This document shows positions 8,001-23,000 of a stretch of 64,000 bases of DNA, piece after piece. The stretch spans positions 124,001 to 188,000 of the forward strand of contig RZUM01000009.1 of the NCBI GenBank assembly GCA_004193205.1, read 5' to 3'. The notes under the pieces are model-generated. The model made no database searches, was not told the DNA's origin, and was given only the letters and a program-made list of their open reading frames with translations. Each line of letters opens with the position of its first letter. Positions within the stretch are counted from its first letter, which is position 1. The stretch comes from Gordonia sediminis (GTDB lineage Bacteria; Actinomycetota; Actinomycetes; Mycobacteriales; Mycobacteriaceae). The position numbers were made by a program, and so were the translations under genes.

Positions 8001-11000
8001 GCGGGCCGGTGACACCGGCTCCCCCACCGGCCAACCCCATCAGCTCCGGCAGCGCGAGGTGCTGATGATCGAGCACCGACACCTTCGCCGCCTGCAACCG
8101 CGACAGCACGTCGGTGATCGGCGCCTGCGGATCGACATCGACCACCGCGGGCAGTGTGTTGATGAACAGACCGACCATCGACTCGACACCCTCGATGTCG
8201 GCGGGCCGACCCGAAACCGTCTCGGCGAACGACACGACCCGGTTTCCGGTGAGTCGGGACAGCAGCACCGCCCACGCGAACTGCAGCACCGTCGCCACCG
8301 TCGCGCCCTCGGCCCGGGCCACCGCCTCGATCCCGGAGACCAGTTCGGTATCCAGAATCACCGAAAGATCCTGCGGCAGCGCGTCGCCGGTCGCCTCGGC
8401 ACCCGGCGCGACCAGCGTCGGCGTGTCGACGGGGGCGAGCACCTCCCGCCAGGCCGCCCGCCCGGCGGCCTTGTCGATCGACGCGATGTGGGTCAGGTAG
8501 TCCTCGAAATCGCCACCGCCGCTGCCGATCTGACCGGTGTAGGTGGTTCCGGTCGCGTACAGCGCGAGCAGATCCGCGAGCACAAGCGGACCCGACCAGC
8601 CGTCGATCAGGATGTGGTGATTGGTGACCACGAGGTGGGCGCTGTCCCCGTGCCGGACCACGGCGAACCGCATCAGCGGGGGGCGTTCGAGATCGAACGG
8701 CTCCCGCCGTTGCGCCTGCGCCACCTGCCGGATGCGGTCCTCGACCACGTCGGCGGTCTCGCCGGGATCGACGTCGATCACCTGCCAGCCCACCTCGACC
8801 GATTCGGGCACCACGGCCACGACCGCACCGCTGCCGGTACGCACGAAGCCCGACCGCAGCGCGCGGTGTTCGGCGAACAGCGCCTGCGCCGCGCCGTGCA
8901 GCCGGTCCAGGTCGATGGTGCCGCCGAGCTTCAGGATCGACTGCACCACATAGACGTCGACCGCGGCATTGTGTTGGGTCGAGGCCAGCATGGACTCGAA
9001 GTGAAGCCCGGACTGCAGCGGCGACAACGGCCAGATGTCGGCGCCCGGGAACCGGTGCGCCAGCTCGTCGAGATCGGCCTGCGTCACGCCGGTACCCGGT
9101 ACATCCGACGGGGACAGACCCGGATCGCCGGCGCTCGCGAGATGTTCGACGACGGCGGTCAATTCCCGCCGCCAGCGCCCCGCGATGTCGGCGACGTCGT
9201 CGGCGGACAGGACCGAGGAGACGAACATGAAGTCGGCGGACAGCTCACGGCCGGATTCGACCGCCCGCGCACCGACGTTGACCGTCAGCGTGTTCATCGC
9301 GGCCATCGCCCCGGAAACCGTCGCCGGCAGCACCGGCGCCGCGGCGTCGGCCAGGAACGGCACGTCGAGGTCGTCGGCGGCCGAACGCGCTCCGCCGCCG
9401 AGGAAGTTGAATCCGATCGAGGGCAACGCGGTGCCCGCGAGCCGCTCGTCGCCGCCGAAGCGCAACGTACCGAATCCGACGCCGCGGTCGGGTTGACCGA
9501 GCCGTTCCTCCTTGGCCGCCTTGACCGCGTGCACGATGTCGGCGGCGGGATCGAGGCCCGTCGGCGCGATGGTGGTGAACCATCCCACGGTGCGCGACAG
9601 GTCCGCGGTCGCCGGGTGCGCACCGCGGGCCAGCACCTCCTCGTAGCGGCCGTGGCCTTCCATCAGCACCGACACCGGATTGTCGTCGGCGATCCCGCGG
9701 TCGACCTGCCACGAGCGCACCGCCCGGGCCAGCGCCGCCACCAGGGCGTCGTTGACGTGTCCGGCATACGCCTCGGGCACCGTCGTCAGCAGCGCCTCGG
9801 TGACCGCGGCATCCACGGCGACCGTCACGGATTCGGTGGTGGAGAACCGGTCCCGGCTCCGGTCGAATGCGACACCGAAGTCCGTCGGCGCCCGATCCAC
9901 CCGAGCCGCCCAGTAGGCCACCTCGCCGGCGCGGTCGTCGGCCTGATCGGCGAGCGCCGCATGCCACGCACGTGCCGAGGTCACCTCACGGCGGACGTTC
10001 GGCTCGAATCCGGCCTGCAGCTGACCCCACACCGTGATCACGTCCTCGATGAGGATCGGCCACGACACGGCGTCGACACCGAGATGGTGGATCGCGAGCA
10101 CCACGCGCGCACCATCCCGGCCCGATACCAGTGCTGCGGACACTATGACACCCGCCTCCGGATCCAGCCGGCCCAGCGAGTCGGCATGCGCGGCGCGCAG
10201 CGACTCACCGAACTCCGGCGAGGACACCGGGACGTCGACGGACATCTCTGCGACCACGCAGCCCGTGCCGTCACCGACCCGATACGTCCACTGCCCGTCG
10301 ACCTGCGCCAGTCGCGCCGAGAGCATCGGGTGCGCCGCGGCGACCTCGGTCAGCACCCGGGTCAGGCCCTCGACGTCGAGACCGTCCGGTGCGGTGAGCA
10401 CCATCGCCTGCGAGAAGTCGGCGAAATCGCTTGGCGTATCGGACAACTCGAGCATCCACGAGGCGACCGGGGAGATCTCGATGCGGTCGTCGCCGGTGTC
10501 CGGCTCGGTGATCATCGGCAGTTGTGCGCCACCGACCGCCAGCGCGTGCGCCATGGCGCGCACCGACTTGTGCTCGAAGATGTCGCGTGGCGACACCTGC
10601 AGTCCCGCGGCCCGGGCCGCCGAGGACAGCTGGATGGCCAGGATCGAGTCGCCGCCCAAGGCGAAGAACGACTCGACGACGCTGATCCGGTCGACACCGA
10701 GAACGCCGGCGACGACCCGTGCCAGCGTCTCCTCGGTCGAGGTCTCCGGCGCCACGTAATCCTCGCCGCGGCCCTCGAGTTCGGGTATCGGCAGGGCCCG
10801 ACGATCGAGCTTCCCGTTGGCGGTCAGCGGTAACGCGGGCACCGTGACGATCACGCTCGGCACCATGTAGCCGGGCACCGCGCGGGTCACCACGTCGCGG
10901 ACGTGCGCGGCGTCAACGTCCCCCGCGCCCTCGGCGACGACGTATCCGATGAGTTGTTCACCGCGACCGGGCAGTTCGACAACATTGGCCGCGGCCGCCG

Positions 11001-14000
11001 ACACCCCGTCGACACCGAGGAGCGCGGCCTCGATCTCGCCGTATTCGATACGGAACCCACGCAGCTGCACCTGTGCGTCGCCACGACCGAGGTATTCGAT
11101 GTCGTCACCGATCCGGCGCGCCAGGTCGCCGGTCCGGTACATCCGCCCGCCGTCGCGATCGAACGGGTTGGCGACGAAACGTGTCGACGACAGTCCCGGA
11201 CGACCCAGATAGCCCTGCGCCAACTGGCCACCGGTGACATACATCTCGCCGACGACGCCCGGCGGGACCGGATGCAGCCGCTCGTCGAGAATGTGGATCG
11301 CCAACGACCCCAGCGGACGGCCGATGAGCGAGGCATCCCCCGCCGACACCAGTTCGCGGTCCAGCGGACGGTAACTGACGTGCACCGTGGTCTCGGTGAT
11401 GCCGTACATGTTGACCAGCTGCGCCGTCTCGGCCGGGTGGTCGTCGTACCAGCGGCGCACCTGTTCGAATCCGAGCGCCTCGCCGCCGAAGACGATGTAG
11501 CGCAACGGCAGATCCACGCGGTTGCGTCGCCGCGCGTCGATCAGCTGGTAGAAGGCCGACGGTGTCTGGTTGAGCACCGTGACACCCTCGGCGTGGAGCA
11601 GCTCGACGAAGGCATCCGGATCGCGGGCGAGGCCGCGGTCCACGATCACCAGTCGCGCACCCGACAGGAACGGACCCCACAGCTCCCACACCGAGAAATC
11701 GAACGCATACGAGTGGAACATCGTCCACACGTCGGTCGGTTCGAAATCGAAATCGCCTGCCGCCGTGTCCATCAGGGTCACCACATCGCGGTGGGTGATC
11801 TCCACGCCCTTGGGCAGGCCGGTCGATCCCGAGGTATAGATCACGTAGGCGCGCGAGGCCGGCGACACCGTCACCGACACCGGTGCGGCGCCGTCACCCT
11901 CGCGGGCCAGTTCCTCGATGTCGACAGCGGTCACGGTCTCCGGCAGCGACGCGAACAACTCATGGCCCGCGGTCGCGGGATCGGTGATGACGATGCCCAC
12001 CGCGGCATCGGACACGATGAACGCCAGGCGTTCGGCGGGATTGGTGGTGTCGAGCGGGAGGTAACCCGCACCGGCCTTCATCACCGCGATGACCGACACC
12101 GCGAGATCGACCGAGCGCGCGGTGGCGATACCGACCAGGTCACCCGCTTCGACACCGCGGGCGATCAGCGCCGCGGCCACCGCGCCCGAACGGTCGTCGA
12201 GTTCGCCGTAGGACAGCGAGGTGCCCTCGGCCGTCACGGCGGTGCGCGTCCGGTACCGCGCGACCGTCGCCGCGAACAGGTCCACGAGACTGCGCTCGGC
12301 GTTGACGGTGTCGGTCACCGGGGCCGGCAGCGACCCGAGCACGTCCGCCTCGGTGACCGACAGCACGGCGATGTCGCCGACCGGTGCCGACGGATCCTCG
12401 ACACATGCGGCGAGCACTCGCAGGAAGCGCTGCGTCATCGCCTCGATCGTCGCCGCGTCGAACAGATCGGTAGCGAAGACGATCTGCGCCGGCCACGGAA
12501 GTCCCTCGGTGCCGCCGGCGATGGCGAAGGTGAGGTCGACCTTGGCCGGGGTCTCCGGTGGTTCGACCGGCGAGATCGTCAGGCCGGCAACCGTTGTCGA
12601 GTCGGCCGTGCTCCCGAGCGCATTCGCGAACTCGGGCAGCGTCGACTGGTGGAAGGTCAGCAGCACCTGGGTCAGCGGCGCGAACGCCTCCGAACGCACC
12701 GGATCCAGGTGCTCGACCAGCGTTTCGAACGGTACGTCGGCGTGCGCGAACGCGTCGAGGTCGGTGACCCGGACCTGATCGAGCAACTCGGAGAACGACA
12801 TTCCCGCATCGACGTCTGCACGGAGCACCAGGGTGTTCACGAACATGCCGACCATGGCGTCGAGCACCTGGCGGCCACGGCCCGCGATCGGAGTGCCCAC
12901 CGCGATGTCGGAGGTTGCCGACAGCCGCGCCAGCAGCACCGACAGCGCCGCGTGGACGACCATGAACTGGGTGACGCCGCGTTCGTGCGCGAACGCCACG
13001 ATCCGGTCGACGGTGTCGGCCGGGATCTCGAAGGACACCTGGTCACCGCGTTGCGTCGCGACCACCGGCCGGGGCCGGTCGGACGGCAGTTCGAGCACGT
13101 CCGGCAGGCCGCGCAGTTTCGACGACCAGTACGAGAGCTGTTGTCCCACCACGGAGCCGGCGTCGTCGGTGGAGCCCAGCACCTGATGCTGCCAGATCGA
13201 GAAGTCCGCGAACTGCACCTCCATCGGCGCGAACGCGGGTTCCTGGCCGGCCGCCCGCGCGGCGTAGGCAGTGACGAGGTCGGCGACGAGCGGGGCCATC
13301 GACTCGCCGTCGGCGGCGATGTGGTGGGCGACGAGCGCGAACACGAACTCGCCGTCGGCAACGCGCAGCAGGCGGGCCCGCAGCGGCCATTGACGGGTGA
13401 CGTCGAAGCCGGTGGTGGCCGATGCCTGCAACTCGGCGGCGGTGGCCACCTCAGCCCAGTCGAACCGTTCGCCGATGCGGTCGGCGGGCTCGATCACCTG
13501 GACCGGGACACCGTCCACCGACGGGAAGGTCGTACGCAGCACCTCGTGACGTGCCACGACGTCCTCGGTCGCCGCACGCAGTGCCGCGATGTCCAGGTCC
13601 CCCATCAGACGCAGCACCATCGGCACGTTGTAGGTCGAGGACGAGGGGTCGAACTGGTTGATGAACCACATGCGGGCCTGAGCAAAGGACACCGGCACCG
13701 GTTCGGGACGCGGCTCGATCGCCGCGATCGGCGCCAGGCCGGCGCCGCGCCCCTCGATGGCGGCGGCCAGTGCCCGCACCGTCGGCGCCTCGAAGACGTC
13801 GCGGACCGCGACGTCGGCGCCCACGACATCGGCCACGCGGGCCGCCACCCGGGTCGCCGACAGCGAATTGCCGCCGACGTCGAAGAAGCTGTCCACCACG
13901 CTGACCCGGTCTTCGCCGAGCACCTCGGCGAAGACCTCCGCCACCGCACGCTCCAGGTCGGTCACCGGCGGGATGTACTCCCCCGCATCGATCTGCGGTT

Positions 14001-17000
14001 CGGGGAGGGCACGTTTGTCGAGTTTGCCCACCGGGGTCAGCGGCAGCGCATCCAGCACCGCGAAACTCGCCGGCACCATGTGAGACGGCAGCCGCTGCCC
14101 GACGTAGGCCCGCAGCTCACCGATCTCCACATGCTCGCGCAGCACGACGTAGGCGGCCAGGGCCGTCGCCACCGAGCCACCGACACCGATGACCACCGCG
14201 GACTTCACCTGCGGATGCGACGTCAGCACGGCCTCGATCTCGCCGAGCTCGATGCGCAGGCCACGCAGCTTCACCTGATCGTCGCTGCGGCCGACGTATT
14301 CGAGGACGAGGTCGCCGGCCCGATCGTGGCGCCAGCGCACCACGTCGCCGGTGCGGTACATCCGCTCGCCCGGCCCGCCGAAGGGATTGACCACGAATCG
14401 GCTCGCGGTCAGTCCCGGGCGACCCACGTATCCGGTGGCCAGCGCGCCACCCGCGATGTACAACTCGCCGGCAACACCCATCGGCACCGGGTGCAGCCGT
14501 GCATCCAGCACCAGCATCTCGGTGCCCGGGATCGGACTGCCCATCGTCTTCGGCTCGCCGGGCAGCATGGCCTTGCTCATCACGGTGACGATGGTCGTCT
14601 CGGTCGGACCGTACCAGTCGTAGAACGAAACCAGCGGTCCCCACCGCTCCACCAGGGACGCCGCCACGTTCTCGCCGCCTGAGACGAGCGCCCGCAGGTC
14701 GGGCACCGACCCCGGTTCCAGCGTGGCGAGCACGGTGGGCGTCAGACATGCATGGGTCACCCGCTGCTCGCGCATGAACGCGGCCAGCGGATCCCCGCCC
14801 AACGTGTCATCGGCGCGGTAGAACAACGCGGCGCCCGCACCTGTGGGTGCCAGCCACTCGAGGATCGACATGTCGAAGCTCGGTGAGGAGAAGCCCAGGA
14901 CCCGTGACCGGTCGGTCACCCCCCAGCGCTCGACCGCGACTCGCATGTAGTTGTCCACACCACGGGCGCTGACCGCCACCCCCTTCGGGGTACCGGTCGA
15001 GCCGGAGGTGTAGATCAGGTAGGCGACCGCATCCGGATGTGGTGTGCCGATGAGCTCGTCCGGGCTGAGCGCGGACACCTTCAGGTCCGCGGTCTGCGTA
15101 CCGAAGTCCGCGGAGTCCACCGCGGTCCAGTCGATGCTAGTCGGCAACGACGACCGGTTGCGCTCGACGGTGAGTCCGACCCGGACCCCGGAATCCGACA
15201 GCATGTGCTCGATGCGGTCCGACGGATAGCCGGGATCGACGGGCAGATAACCCGCACCTGCCTTGGCCACCGCCCAGACCATCGTCAGGAACTCGACCGA
15301 TCTGCCGATCGCCAATGCCACCAGCGAGTCCACGCCGACCCCCTGCGAGATCAGCCATCGCGCAACACGGTTCGACTCCGCATCGAGCTGCGCGTAGGTC
15401 AGCGCACGACCGGTGGCGTCGGTCACCGCGAGATTGTCCGGGTAGCGGGCGGCGGTGTCCGCGAATATCGCGTTCATCGGCCGCGGCGGGGCGACGGCCG
15501 GGCCACCGCTGACCGGCACCAGCGTCTCCGCGTCCTGCGGGGTCAGCAGATCGATGTCCCCGAGCGCGACATCCGGGTCGGCGACCATCGATTCGACGAC
15601 CCGCATCCATGACCCGACGAAGCGGCGGACCGTCGCCTCGTCGAACAGTGAATGGGCATAGACGAATTCGACCGTCATCGGCGACGTCTCGCTCCGCGAG
15701 GTCACCCCCACCATCAGTTCGAATTTGGCGACCTGATCGGGCAGCTCCAACGGCTGCGCGACCACACCGGCCGCCTCGAGGGTGGTCTCACCGGGTCGAG
15801 CGTCGATATGAGTAAAGGCGATCTGCGCCAACGGCGGGAAGGCAGTGGACCGCGTCGGCGCGAGCTCCTCGATCAGCTCCTCGAACTGCACGTCGGCGTG
15901 GGCGAAGGCCTCGAGGTCCTCGGTGCGCACCTTCGCGACGAAATCCGACACCGATTGGGCCTCGTCCACCGCGGTCCGCAACACCAGTGTGTTGACGAAC
16001 ATGCCGACCAGGTCGCCGACCGCGGCGTCGGTGCGGCCGGCGATCGGCGTGCCGATCACCACGTCGTCGGTGGCGGCCAGCCGGGCCACCAGGATCGCCA
16101 GGGCGGCATGCGAGGCCATGAACGGGGTCACGCCGTGCGTCCGCGCGAAGCGCTCCAGACCACGGGCCAGACCGTCGTCGACCGTCATCGACACCGCGCC
16201 CGCGGTGGTCTCCATGACCGGCGGGCGGGGACGGTCCATCGGCAGGTCGGTCACCGACGGCAGCGCGGCGAGATGTTCGCGCCAGTACGCGAGCTGCCGA
16301 CCCAGCAGACTGGTCGGATCGTCGGCGGTGCCGAGGGTGTCACGTTGCCACAGTGCGTAGTCGGCGTACTGCACACCCAGCGGTGCCGCGGTGGATCCGT
16401 CACCGGTCCGCGACACGTACGCCGCCAGTAGATCGCGCACGAACACCGCGGTGGACGCGCCGTCGAAGGCGATGTGATGGGCGGTCAGCACGACCTCGTA
16501 GGTGTCGTCGCCGCTCTTGCGGAGACGCCCACGGATCGGCAGATCGACGGTCACGTCGAAACCCTGTACCGCCGAGGCCGACAATTCGGCCTCGTCGTCG
16601 ACCACCTGCCAGTCGAGCGCCTCACGCGCCTGCCCGGCGTCGAGAATGTGCTGGAACGGGCCGTCGGCGTCGAGCGGGTAGAGCGTGCGCAGCACCTCGT
16701 GCCGCTCGAGCACGTCACCGATCGCGTCCGCGAGGGCGTCGGCGTCGAGATCTCCGGTCAGCCGCAACGCCATCGGGATGTTATAGGCCGACGACGACGG
16801 ATCGAACCGGTTGATGAACCACATCCGCGACTGCGCCATCGACAGCGGCAGCCGGGCCGGGCGTGCGCCGGCGACAAGCGGGGCCACGGTCTGCCCCCGA
16901 CCGGCGATGGCCTCGACGAGTTCGCGCACCGTCGGGAAGTCGAAGAGATCGCGCACTGATACGTCGACACCCAGTCCCTCGGCGACCCGGGCGGCGACTC

Positions 17001-20000
17001 GCATCGCCGACAGCGAGTTGCCGCCGATGTCGAAGAACGATTCGGTCACGCCGACCCGCTCCACACCGAGGACATCGCCGATCACCGCGGCGACCAGCGC
17101 CTCGTCGTCGGTGTCCGGCGCGACGTACTCGCCGAGCTCGAACACGGGCGCGGGCAGCGCGTTGCGGTTGAGCTTGCCGGAACTGTTGAGGGCGATGTCG
17201 TCGAGAGTCATCCACACCGACGGGCGCATGTACTCCGGCAGCGCCTCGGCGACAGCGGCCTTGACCGTCTCGACGTCGACCGATGCCGGCGAGATGTAGG
17301 CGACGAGATGCTGTCCACCGGTCGGCGCGTCGATGACGGTGCAGGCGGTGTGCACGACGCCGGACGCCGAAGCGATCACCGACTCGATCTCACCCAACTC
17401 GATCCGCTGACCCCGCAACTTCACCTGGAAATCCGTACGACCCAGATACTCGATCGCACCACCAGAACTCCACCGCACCAGATCACCGGTCCGATACAAC
17501 CGCGCACCCGCCACCCCGAACGGATCCGCCACAAACCGCTCCGCGGTCAACCCCGACCGCGACGCATACCCACGAGCAACCTGCACCCCACCCAGATACA
17601 ACTCACCCGGCACACCCGGCGGCACCAACCGCAACCGCGCATCCAACACATACGTCGACGTATTCCACACCGGCACACCGATCGGCACCACGTCGGGCGC
17701 GTCGGAGACGTCCACGTAGGCGACCTCGACGGCGGCCTCGGTCGGACCGAACAGGTTGTGGATCGACACCTGGGGCAGGAGGTCGTGGGCGTGGGCGACG
17801 ACGGCCGGCGGCAGCGCCTCACCCGAACAGAACAGCCAGCGCAACGAATCCAGCGCGCGGATCTGTTCGGCGGGCACCACGTCGAGGAACACCGACAACA
17901 TCGACGGCACGAAATGCACCGACGTCGCCCGCTCATCGGCGATCAGCTCGGCGATGTAACCCGGATCGGCATGACCGCCGGGCCGCGCCACGACGATGGT
18001 GGCACCGGCCATGACCGGCGCGAACAACTCCGGCACCGACACGTCGAAGGTGATGGGCGTCTTCAGCACCACACGGTCGCCCACCGACCAGGGGTATTCC
18101 TCCAGACCCCACCACAGTCGGTTGACCACCGATCGGTGCGACACCGTGACACCCTTGGGCCGTCCCGTCGACCCCGACGTGAACAGCGTGTACACCGCAT
18201 GGTCGGGCCGCAACGGCGCCAACCGATCCGCATCCGTGACCGGCGAGACCGACAGATCCACGTCACCGGTGGCGTCCACCTCGATCACGGTGACCGCGTC
18301 ACGCAGCGCCGTCACCGATTCCGGAGTGGCGCCGACACCGACGAGCACCGCCCCGACGTCCGCGGTCTCGATCATGTACTGCACGCGATCGGCGGGGATC
18401 GACGGGTCGATCGGCACGTACTGCCCACCCGCCGCGACCACCGCATGGATCGCGACGACCAGCTCCACCGAACGGTCCATCGAGACACCCACGGCCATAT
18501 CGGGTCCCACACCCGCGGCGATCAACTCACGCGCCAGCACCGCGACCCGCGCGCCGAACTCGGCGAAGGACACACTGCGCCCTTCGAACACCAGCGCCGT
18601 ACCCTCGGGCGTCCGGAGCACCTGCGCGGCAACGACATCGGGGACCGACCCGGACGGCACCACCCGGTCCGAACCCACCGAGAGCGCCGAGATGGTCGCG
18701 ACCGCGTCGTCGGTCATCATCGGCATGTCGGCGAGCAGCGATCCCGGCGCCGACACCGCGGCGCGCAGGATTTCGCGGATCGCGTCGGCGAACACCGCGA
18801 CCTGCTCGTCGGAGAAGGCGTCGGGGAGGTACTTCAGCGTGATCGAGAGCCGATCCCCCATCGGGGAGGTGATCATGTTGAGCGGGTAGTGCGTGGAGTC
18901 GCTCACCACCGCCTCGCGGATGTCGAGTCCGCCGGTCAGCGCGGCGTCGGTGGTCGACAACGACTCGGTGTCCACCGGATAGGACTCGTGCACGGTCAGC
19001 GTGTCGAACAGCGCACCGCCGAAACCGGAACCACCCGAGGCGTTTCCGGCCAGCGCCATCAGCTCCGGCAGACCGAGGTGCTGATGATCGAGCACCGACA
19101 CCTTCGCCGCCTGCAACCGCGACAACACCGCGCCGATCGGCGCCCGCGGGTCGACGTCCACCACTGCGGGCAGCGTGTTGATGAACAGACCGACCATCGA
19201 CTCGACGCCCTCGAGATCGGCCGGACGACCCGACACGGTCTCGCCGAAGGCGACCACCCGATTCCCGGTCAGCCGCGACAACAGCACCGCCCATGCGAAC
19301 TGCAACACGGTCGCGACGGTCGCGTCCTCGGTGCGCGCCAACGCCTCGAGCGCGGCGGTCAGTTCCGCGTCCACGATGACCGTGTGATTGCGCGGCAACG
19401 AATCGCGGGTCGCCTCGGCTCCCGGCGCCACCAGCGTCGGACCCTCCAGCGGGGCGAGCACCCCGCGCCACGCCGCCAGCCCGGCCGCATGGTCGGCACC
19501 CGCGATCTGCCGCAGGTGGTCGCCGAAGTCGGTGCTCCCACGGCCGATCTGGGCGGTGTAGGTGGTGCCCGAGGCGTACAGGGCCAACAGATCGGCGAGG
19601 ACGAGGGGACCCGACCACCCGTCGAAGAGGATGTGGTGGTTGGTGATGACGACGCTCACGCCGTCGGCGTCGCGCACCACGACGACCCGCAAGAGCGGCG
19701 GCGACGACAGGTCGAAGGGTTCGACCCGCTCCGCTGCGGTCACCTCGTCCACACGCCGCCGGCGTTCCGACTCGTCGACCGTGCCGAGCTCGACGGTGCG
19801 CCAGGGCACCGACACCTCGTCGGGCACCACGGCCACCACCGCGCCGCCCTCGGTCTGCAGGAAGGCCGACCGCAGCACCCGATGGTGTCCCACCAGCGCC
19901 GCGACCGCCGCGCGCAGGCGACGCTCGTCCACGTCGCCACCGAGCCGCAGCACCGCCTGACTCACGTACACGTCGACCGCGTCGGCATCCGGATCCGCGC

Positions 20001-23000
20001 CGGCCAGCGCGGACTGCAGATAGAGGCCGTGCTGCAGGGGGGACAGCGGCCAGATGGCGGCACCCGGATAGCGGTGCGCGAGCAGATCCAGATCCGCCTG
20101 CGACACACCCGTTCCGGGAACGTCCGAGGGCGACAGCCCGATGTCGGGGCCGTGCGACACGACGTCGACGATGGCCGCCAGCTCGGCCGACCACCGATCC
20201 GCGAGACCAGCCACGTCCTCGGCGGACAGGATCTCCTCGACGAACAAGAACTCGGCCGACAGCTCACGGCCCGCCTCGGTCACCCGGGTGCCGACGTTGA
20301 CGGTGAGGACGTTCATCGCGGCCATCGCCCCCGACACCGTCGCCGGCAGCGGCGGCGCATCGGAGTCCACCATGAACGGAACGGCGATCTCGCCGCCGGC
20401 ACCACCGCGGCCACCGGCGCCGAAGAAGTTGAAACCGATCGAGGGCAGCGCACGGCCCGCCAACCGCTCGTCGCCGAAGCGCAGCAACCCGAACCCGGCG
20501 CCGCGGTCGGGCTGACCCAACCGCTCCTCCTTGGCCGCCTTCACCGCGTGGACGGCGTCGTCGGCCGGGTCGAGGTTCATCGGGGTGATGGTGGTGAACC
20601 ATCCGACGGTCCGGGAAAGGTCGGCGCGGCGCGGGTCCGCACCCGAGGCCACGAGTTCCTCGTAACGCCCGTGGCCTTCCACCAGGACGCCCACCGGCGC
20701 ATCGTCGGCGATGCCGCGCGACTGCTGCCACGAGCGCACCGCCCGCGCCAGCGCAGCGAGGAGCGCATCGTTGACGTGACCGCCGAAGGCCTCCGGGACG
20801 ACCGTGACCAGCGCCTCGGTGACCGCCGCGTCCACACGGTGACTTACCGACGAGACCGTCGAGAACCGGTCGCGCGCACGGTCGAAGGAGGTACCGAATC
20901 CGGTCGGGGAACCCAGCCGCGACGCCCAGTAGGACAGTTCGTCGGTGCGCTGGGTCGTCTGTGCGGCCATCGCGGCGTGCCATGCCTGCGCGGAGGTGAC
21001 CTCCGGACGCACCTGTGGCGCCTGACCGGCCTGCAGCTGACCCCAGACGGTGATCACGTCCTCGATCAGGATCGGCCAGGACACCGCATCCACCCCGAGG
21101 TGGTGCACTGCCAGGACGACGCGGGACGCGTCGGCCCCCGACACCACGACCGCCGACACCAGGACACCCGCCGACGGGTCGAGCCGGGCCAGCGCATCCG
21201 CGTGCGCCGCGGACAGCGCTTCGGTGAACGCGGTCGAACCCAGCGCCGCCGAGGTATTCGCCTCCCGGACGATCGGGCGCGCGCCCACACCGGCGGTCAG
21301 CACCCAGTGTCCGTCGACCTCGGTGAGGCGCGAGGACAACGTCGGATGGGCGTCGACGACGGCGCCCAGTACGTCGGACAGCACTTGCGGCTCGAGTCCG
21401 TCCGGGGCGAACAGCACGACGGCTTGCGAGAAGTCGGCGAAATCGGTCGGCGAATCGGATGATTCGAGCATCCAGGACACCACGGGCGAGATGGCCGTGG
21501 CGCCCGAGCCGTCCCCCGGCTCGGCGAGCATCGGCAACCGATCGCCCCCGGCCGACACCGCCTGCGCCATCGCGCGTACCGACTTGTGCTCGAAGATGTC
21601 ACGCGGCGAGAGCGACAGACCGACCGCGCGGGCCGCCGACGACAGCTGGATGGACAGGATCGAGTCACCGCCGAGGGCGAAGAACGACTCGGTCACGCTC
21701 ACCCGGTCCAGGCCGAGTACGCCGCCGACGACCTGCGCCAGCGCGACCTCCGTCGACGACGACGGCGCCACGTATTCGGCTGTCTCGGTGTCGATCACGG
21801 GTTCGGGCAACGCACGCTTGTCGAGTTTGCCGGCCGGTGTCAGCGGCAACGCGTCGAGCACCTGCAGGCTGGCGGGCACCATGTGCGAGGGCAGTCGCTC
21901 GGCGACGAAGTCACGCAGCGCAGCGACGTCGACCGACGCATCGGCGACCACGTAACCCGCCAGGGCGGTCGCGACCGAACCACCCACCCCGACGACCACC
22001 GCCGACGAGATCGCCGGATGCGATTCCAGCACGGTCTCGATCTCGCCGAGTTCGATCCGCAGTCCGCGCAGCTTCACCTGATCGTCGCTGCGGCCGACGT
22101 ACTCGAGGACGAGTTCCCCGGACGCCGAACGGGTCCAGCGCACCACGTCTCCGGTGCGGTACATCCGTTCACCTTGCGCCCCATAGGGATTGGCGACGAA
22201 TCGTTCCGCGGTCAGACCGCGACGGTCCAGGTATCCGCGGGCCAGCGCCACTCCGGCCGCATACAGGTCACCGGCCACGCCGACAGGGACGGGGTGCAGT
22301 CGCGCGTCGAGCACCAGCAACCCGACCCCGTCGATCGGACCGCCGATGTGCACGGGTTGCCCGGGGGTGAGCGCAAGGCTCATGGCCACCGCCACCGAGG
22401 CCTCGGTGGGTCCGTAGGCGTTGAAGAACTCCAGTCTCGGCGCCCACCGGTCCACCAGGGTCTGCGACACGGCTTCGCCGCCGGATGCGAGGACCTCGAC
22501 ATTCGGGACGGAATCCGGTTCGACGGTCGCGAGGACCGTCGGGGTCAGGAAGACATGGGTCAGGGCCTGCTCGTTGATGAAGGCCGACAGCATATCCCCG
22601 CCGAGGACACCCTCGGGGCGGTAGATCAGCGCGGCGCCCGACACCGACGCCATCAGCCATTCGAGGATCGAGGCGTCGAAGCTCGGAGAGGCGAAACCGA
22701 GAACCCGCGACGACTCGTCGACGCCGAACCGGGCGATCTCGGCGACCGCGAAGTTGTGGATACCCCGGAAGGTCACCGAGACACCCTTGGGTGTGCCGGT
22801 GGAACCCGAGGTGTAGATGACATAGGCGGTGGCGTCGAGGTGTGCGGCCACCCGCAGTTCGTCGTATCGGATGCTGGTCGCGTCGAGGAACCCGAGATGC
22901 TCGGGCGAATCGATCTCCTCCATGGCCGTCCAGTCGACACCCGCGACGGGCAGCCCGGCCCGCACCGCAGCCGTGGTCAACCCGATCCGCACCCGCGAGT

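Noticed and set aside
6655-10833. Very long open frame (over 1,300 codons) on the plus strand, antisense to the NRPS gene
   Set aside because: It is one of several long antisense frames (also 10903-14682, 17308-21462, 28896-32648) created by the high GC3 of the synthetases. The translations are Arg/His/Gly-rich with no domain, and each lies opposite intact NRPS domains.
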